From the NCBI RefSeq assembly GCF_900302505.1, contig NZ_OMOJ01000010.1, positions 28,780 through 92,779 on the forward strand: a DNA stretch of 64,000 nt. The letters run 5' to 3'. The translations under genes and the position numbers were made by a program. The notes under the pieces were generated by a model. The model worked only from the letters and a program-made list of their open reading frames with translations. It did no database searches and was not told the DNA's origin. Within the stretch, counting starts at the first letter, position 1, and the number at the start of each line of letters is the position of its first letter. The DNA is from Pseudoprimorskyibacter insulae. Its GTDB lineage: Bacteria > Pseudomonadota > Alphaproteobacteria > Rhodobacterales > Rhodobacteraceae. This document shows positions 61,645-64,000 of this stretch, piece after piece.

Positions 61645-62433
61645 ATGTCCGACACAAAAAACGTCCTCGAATTGCGCAATGTCGACAAATCCTTCGGACC
61701 AATCGACGTGCTGCACAAAATCAACCTGTCTGTAAGAGCCGGCGAAGTTCTTTGCCTGCTGGGTGACAATGGCGCAGGAAAATCCACCCTGATCAAAACC
61801 ATGGCCGGGGTGCACGCGCCGACGCGCGGCGAAATTTTGATGGATGGCAAGCCAATCAGTTTCAGAGGCCCGAAAGCGGCGCAAGAAGCTGGCATCGCCT
61901 GCGTTCACCAATTTGGCGGAACGTTCCCACTGATGTCGATCAGCCGCAGTTTTTTCGCCGGAGTCGAGCCTACCATAGGTTGGGGACCATTCAAGGTCTT
62001 TGACCGCAAAAAGGCCAATGACATCGCCGTTCATGAAGTGCGTAATTTCGGGATCACGCGGATCGAGGATGGAGACCGCCTCGTCGGTGGCCTGTCGGGA
62101 GGTGAGCGTCAGTCTCTTGCCATTGCCCGCGCGGTCTATTTCGGAGCGCGCGTGCTGATCCTGGACGAGCCTACAGCGGCACTCGGTGTGAAGCAGTCCG
62201 CGCATGTTCTGCGTATCGTCAATGAAGCCAAGCGGCGTGGCCTTGCTGTGATCTTCATCACGCATCAAGTCATGCATGCATTGGCTGTGGGTGACCACTT
62301 TGCTGTGCTTATCCGCGGCTCGATCGCGGCCGACTTCAAAAAGGGTGACAAAACCCGCGAAGAAATCGCCGACCTGATGGCCGGCGGTGAAAGCATGGCG
62401 GACCTTGAGGAAAAGGTTGGCATCGAAGCCTAA
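61645..62433 (+). CDS. ribose/inositol-type ABC importer ATPase (single domain, FrcA-like)
   Basis: 262 residues; start MSDTKNVLELRNVDKSFG behind AAGGAGG. Walker A GDNGAGKSTLIKTMAG, signature LSGGERQSLAIARAV, Walker B LILDEPTAALG, H-loop IFITHQ. Only one ABC domain, as in FrcA-type fructose/inositol systems, unlike the double RbsA at 16448. It has 2-bp spacing to the permease gene. Confidence 0.92.
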   Translation: MSDTKNVLELRNVDKSFGPIDVLHKINLSVRAGEVLCLLGDNGAGKSTLIKTMAGVHAPTRGEILMDGKPISFRGPKAAQEAGIACVHQFGGTFPLMSISRSFFAGVEPTIGWGPFKVFDRKKANDIAVHEVRNFGITRIEDGDRLVGGLSGGERQSLAIARAVYFGARVLILDEPTAALGVKQSAHVLRIVNEAKRRGLAVIFITHQVMHALAVGDHFAVLIRGSIAADFKKGDKTREEIADLMAGGESMADLEEKVGIEA

Positions 62434-62452
62434 CAACATTTCGAATGCTCGC

Positions 62453-62490
62453 TTCGCGCCCTTTTCCTGGATTGGGGCGCGAATTTTTTT
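62453..62490 (+). terminator. intrinsic terminator after the importer ATPase gene
   Basis: A 9-bp stem (TTCGCGCCC / GGGCGCGAA) directly followed by seven T. It ends the inositol-type cluster before the pyruvate carboxylase gene. Confidence 0.85.
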
Positions 62491-62520
62491 AAGACCTTCC
62501 GATACGAGGAGCTTTGCCGA

Positions 62521-64000
62521 ATGAGTAGTTTCCAGAAAGTCCTCATAGCCAACCGTGGTGAAATTGCCATCCGCGTGATGCGGGCTGCCAATGAGATGGG
62601 GAAACGGACAGTCGCGATTTATGCCGAGGAAGACAAACTCTCGCTGCACCGCTTTAAAGCGGACGAGGCGTATAAGGTCGGCGAAGGTCTTGGCCCCGTT
62701 GCTGCCTATCTGTCGATCCCCGAGATTATCCGTGTTGCCAAGGAAAGCGGTGCGGATGCGATCCATCCGGGCTATGGCCTGTTGTCGGAAAACCCCGATT
62801 TCGTGGACGCCTGCGCCGCCAATGGCATCACCTTTATCGGCCCCAAAGCCGAAACCATGCGCGCGCTTGGCGACAAGGCCTCGGCCCGCCGCGTGGCGAT
62901 CCAGGCGGGCGTGCCGGTCATTCCCGCCACCGAAGTTCTGGGCAATGATTTCGCCGCCATCACCAAGGAAGCCGCCGAAATCGGCTATCCCCTGATGCTG
63001 AAAGCCAGCTGGGGCGGCGGCGGTCGCGGGATGCGTCCGATCAACGGCCCTGACGAGCTGAAGGAAAAGGTTCTGGAAGGTCGCCGCGAGGCCGAGGCCG
63101 CCTTTGGCAACGGCGAAGGATATCTGGAAAAGATGATCCTCCGCGCGCGCCACGTCGAGGTGCAGATCCTTGGCGACAGCCACGGCCAGATCTATCACCT
63201 GTTCGAGCGCGACTGCTCGGTGCAGCGTCGCAACCAGAAGGTCGTCGAGCGCGCCCCCGCGCCGTACCTGTCCGAAGAACAGCGCGCCGAGATTTGCGAG
63301 CTTGGCAAAAAGATCTGTCAGCACGTGAACTACGAATGCGCCGGCACGGTCGAGTTCCTGATGGATATGGAAACCGGCAAGTTCTATTTCATCGAGGTGA
63401 ACCCCCGCGTTCAGGTGGAACACACCGTCACCGAAGAAGTCACCGGTATCGACATCGTTCAGGCGCAAATCCTGATCGCCGAGGGCAAGACGCTGGCCGA
63501 GGCCACCGGCGCCGCCAGCCAGGCCGATATCAGTCTGCACGGCCACGCCCTGCAAACCCGCGTGACGACCGAAGATCCGACCAACAACTTTATCCCCGAC
63601 TATGGCCGCATCACCGCCTATCGCTCGGCCACCGGTATGGGCATCCGTCTGGACGGCGGCACGGCCTATGCGGGCGGGGTGATCACCCGCTATTATGACT
63701 CGCTGCTGGTCAAGGTCACCGCCCATGCGCAGACGCCAGAAAAGGCGATTGCCCGGATGGACCGCGCCCTGCGCGAATTCCGCATTCGGGGCGTCAGCAC
63801 GAACATCGACTTCGTGATCAACCTGCTCAAGCACCCGACTTTCCTGACGAACCAATACACCACCAAGTTCATCGACACGACGCCCGAGCTGTTCCAGTTC
63901 AAAAAGCGCCGTGACCGGGGCACCAAGGTGCTGACCTATATCGCGGATATCACGGTAAACGGGCACCCCGAGGTGCAGGGCCGCCCGCGCCCGGCCGAAG
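62521..64000 (+). CDS. pyc: pyruvate carboxylase, N-terminal part (runs off the window)
   Basis: 493 residues visible, starting MSSFQKVLIANRGEIAIRVM behind GAGGAG. Biotin-carboxylase domains: IHPGYGLLSENPDF, the glycine-rich ATP loop KASWGGGGRGM, FERDCSVQRRNQKVVE and FIEVNPRVQVEHTVTEEVTG. After residue ~460 the linker FQFKKRRDRGTKVLTYIADI and TVNGHPEVQGRP are typical of pyruvate carboxylase rather than acetyl-CoA carboxylase AccC. It converts pyruvate to oxaloacetate. The carboxyltransferase and biotinyl domains lie beyond the window. Confidence 0.9.
   Translation, partial: MSSFQKVLIANRGEIAIRVMRAANEMGKRTVAIYAEEDKLSLHRFKADEAYKVGEGLGPVAAYLSIPEIIRVAKESGADAIHPGYGLLSENPDFVDACAANGITFIGPKAETMRALGDKASARRVAIQAGVPVIPATEVLGNDFAAITKEAAEIGYPLMLKASWGGGGRGMRPINGPDELKEKVLEGRREAEAAFGNGEGYLEKMILRARHVEVQILGDSHGQIYHLFERDCSVQRRNQKVVERAPAPYLSEEQRAEICELGKKICQHVNYECAGTVEFLMDMETGKFYFIEVNPRVQVEHTVTEEVTGIDIVQAQILIAEGKTLAEATGAASQADISLHGHALQTRVTTEDPTNNFIPDYGRITAYRSATGMGIRLDGGTAYAGGVITRYYDSLLVKVTAHAQTPEKAIARMDRALREFRIRGVSTNIDFVINLLKHPTFLTNQYTTKFIDTTPELFQFKKRRDRGTKVLTYIADITVNGHPEVQGRPRPAE

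Noticed and set aside
61516..63966. An 816-codon open frame on the minus strand
   Set aside because: It lies antisense to the importer permease, ATPase and pyruvate carboxylase genes, which all show clear family motifs. It is the usual antisense shadow of GC-rich genes and has no recognisable domain.

Overview
The window looks like accessory DNA from a GC-rich alphaproteobacterium, most likely a Rhodobacteraceae (Roseobacter-type) organism. The reasons are the mix of many ABC and TRAP importers, an inositol-type pathway, a plasmid-style ParB remnant, pyruvate carboxylase with a typical proteobacterial N-terminus, and IS6/IS5/IS3/IS30 debris typical of such replicons. The family assignments are read from protein motifs; no database search was run.

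Layout. (1) 1-198: tail of an aldo/keto reductase. (2) 395-10453: a block bracketed by two inverted, internally deleted IS6-family copies, holding an aspartase/fumarase-superfamily lyase, a peptide-type ABC importer with two paralogous binding proteins, and a divergent LysR regulator. (3) 10454-13678: debris, namely a frameshifted unknown gene, an intact IS3-family element and an IS30 fragment. (4) 13724-25651: two adjacent sugar importers. One is ribose-like (kinase, RpiR regulator, RbsC/A/B-like importer, TIM-barrel isomerase); the other is MalFG-like (550-aa binding protein, two permeases, FucU/RbsD mutarotase, divergent UgpC-type ATPase). (5) 26062-28467: XRE regulator, IS427-type element, and a glucan-synthase (NdvB-type) fragment cut by a decayed IS5-family element.

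(6) 28.5-45.1 kb: a self-contained catabolic island flanked by inverted 96-bp copies of the IS5 right end. Two transcription units converge from the two ends. The rightward unit encodes an alpha/beta hydrolase, a DUF35 OB-fold protein, a thiolase, a CoA-transferase, a second hydrolase, two SDRs, a divergent type II dehydroquinase-like protein and a TRAP importer. The leftward unit encodes a branched-chain-amino-acid-type ABC importer and a metallo-beta-lactamase-fold hydrolase. An IclR regulator lies in the middle. Similar operator-like sequences precede both units and iclR. This is the best candidate for an undescribed system; I could not assign its substrate.

(7) 45.2-47.0 kb: a Fic-like pseudogene and a chimeric ParB-ScpB gene. 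(8) 47.4-62.5 kb: an inositol-type cluster with RpiR, four Gfo/Idh/MocA dehydrogenases, IolD, IolE, an SDR and a ribose-type ABC importer. In place of iolB/iolC/iolJ it carries an HpaI-type aldolase, a 2-hydroxyacid dehydrogenase and an aldehyde dehydrogenase. (9) 62521-64000: start of pyruvate carboxylase.

Each of the six importers in which a binding-protein gene is followed by a transporter gene has a stem-loop in that gap. I saw no rRNA, tRNA, CRISPR array or replication origin.
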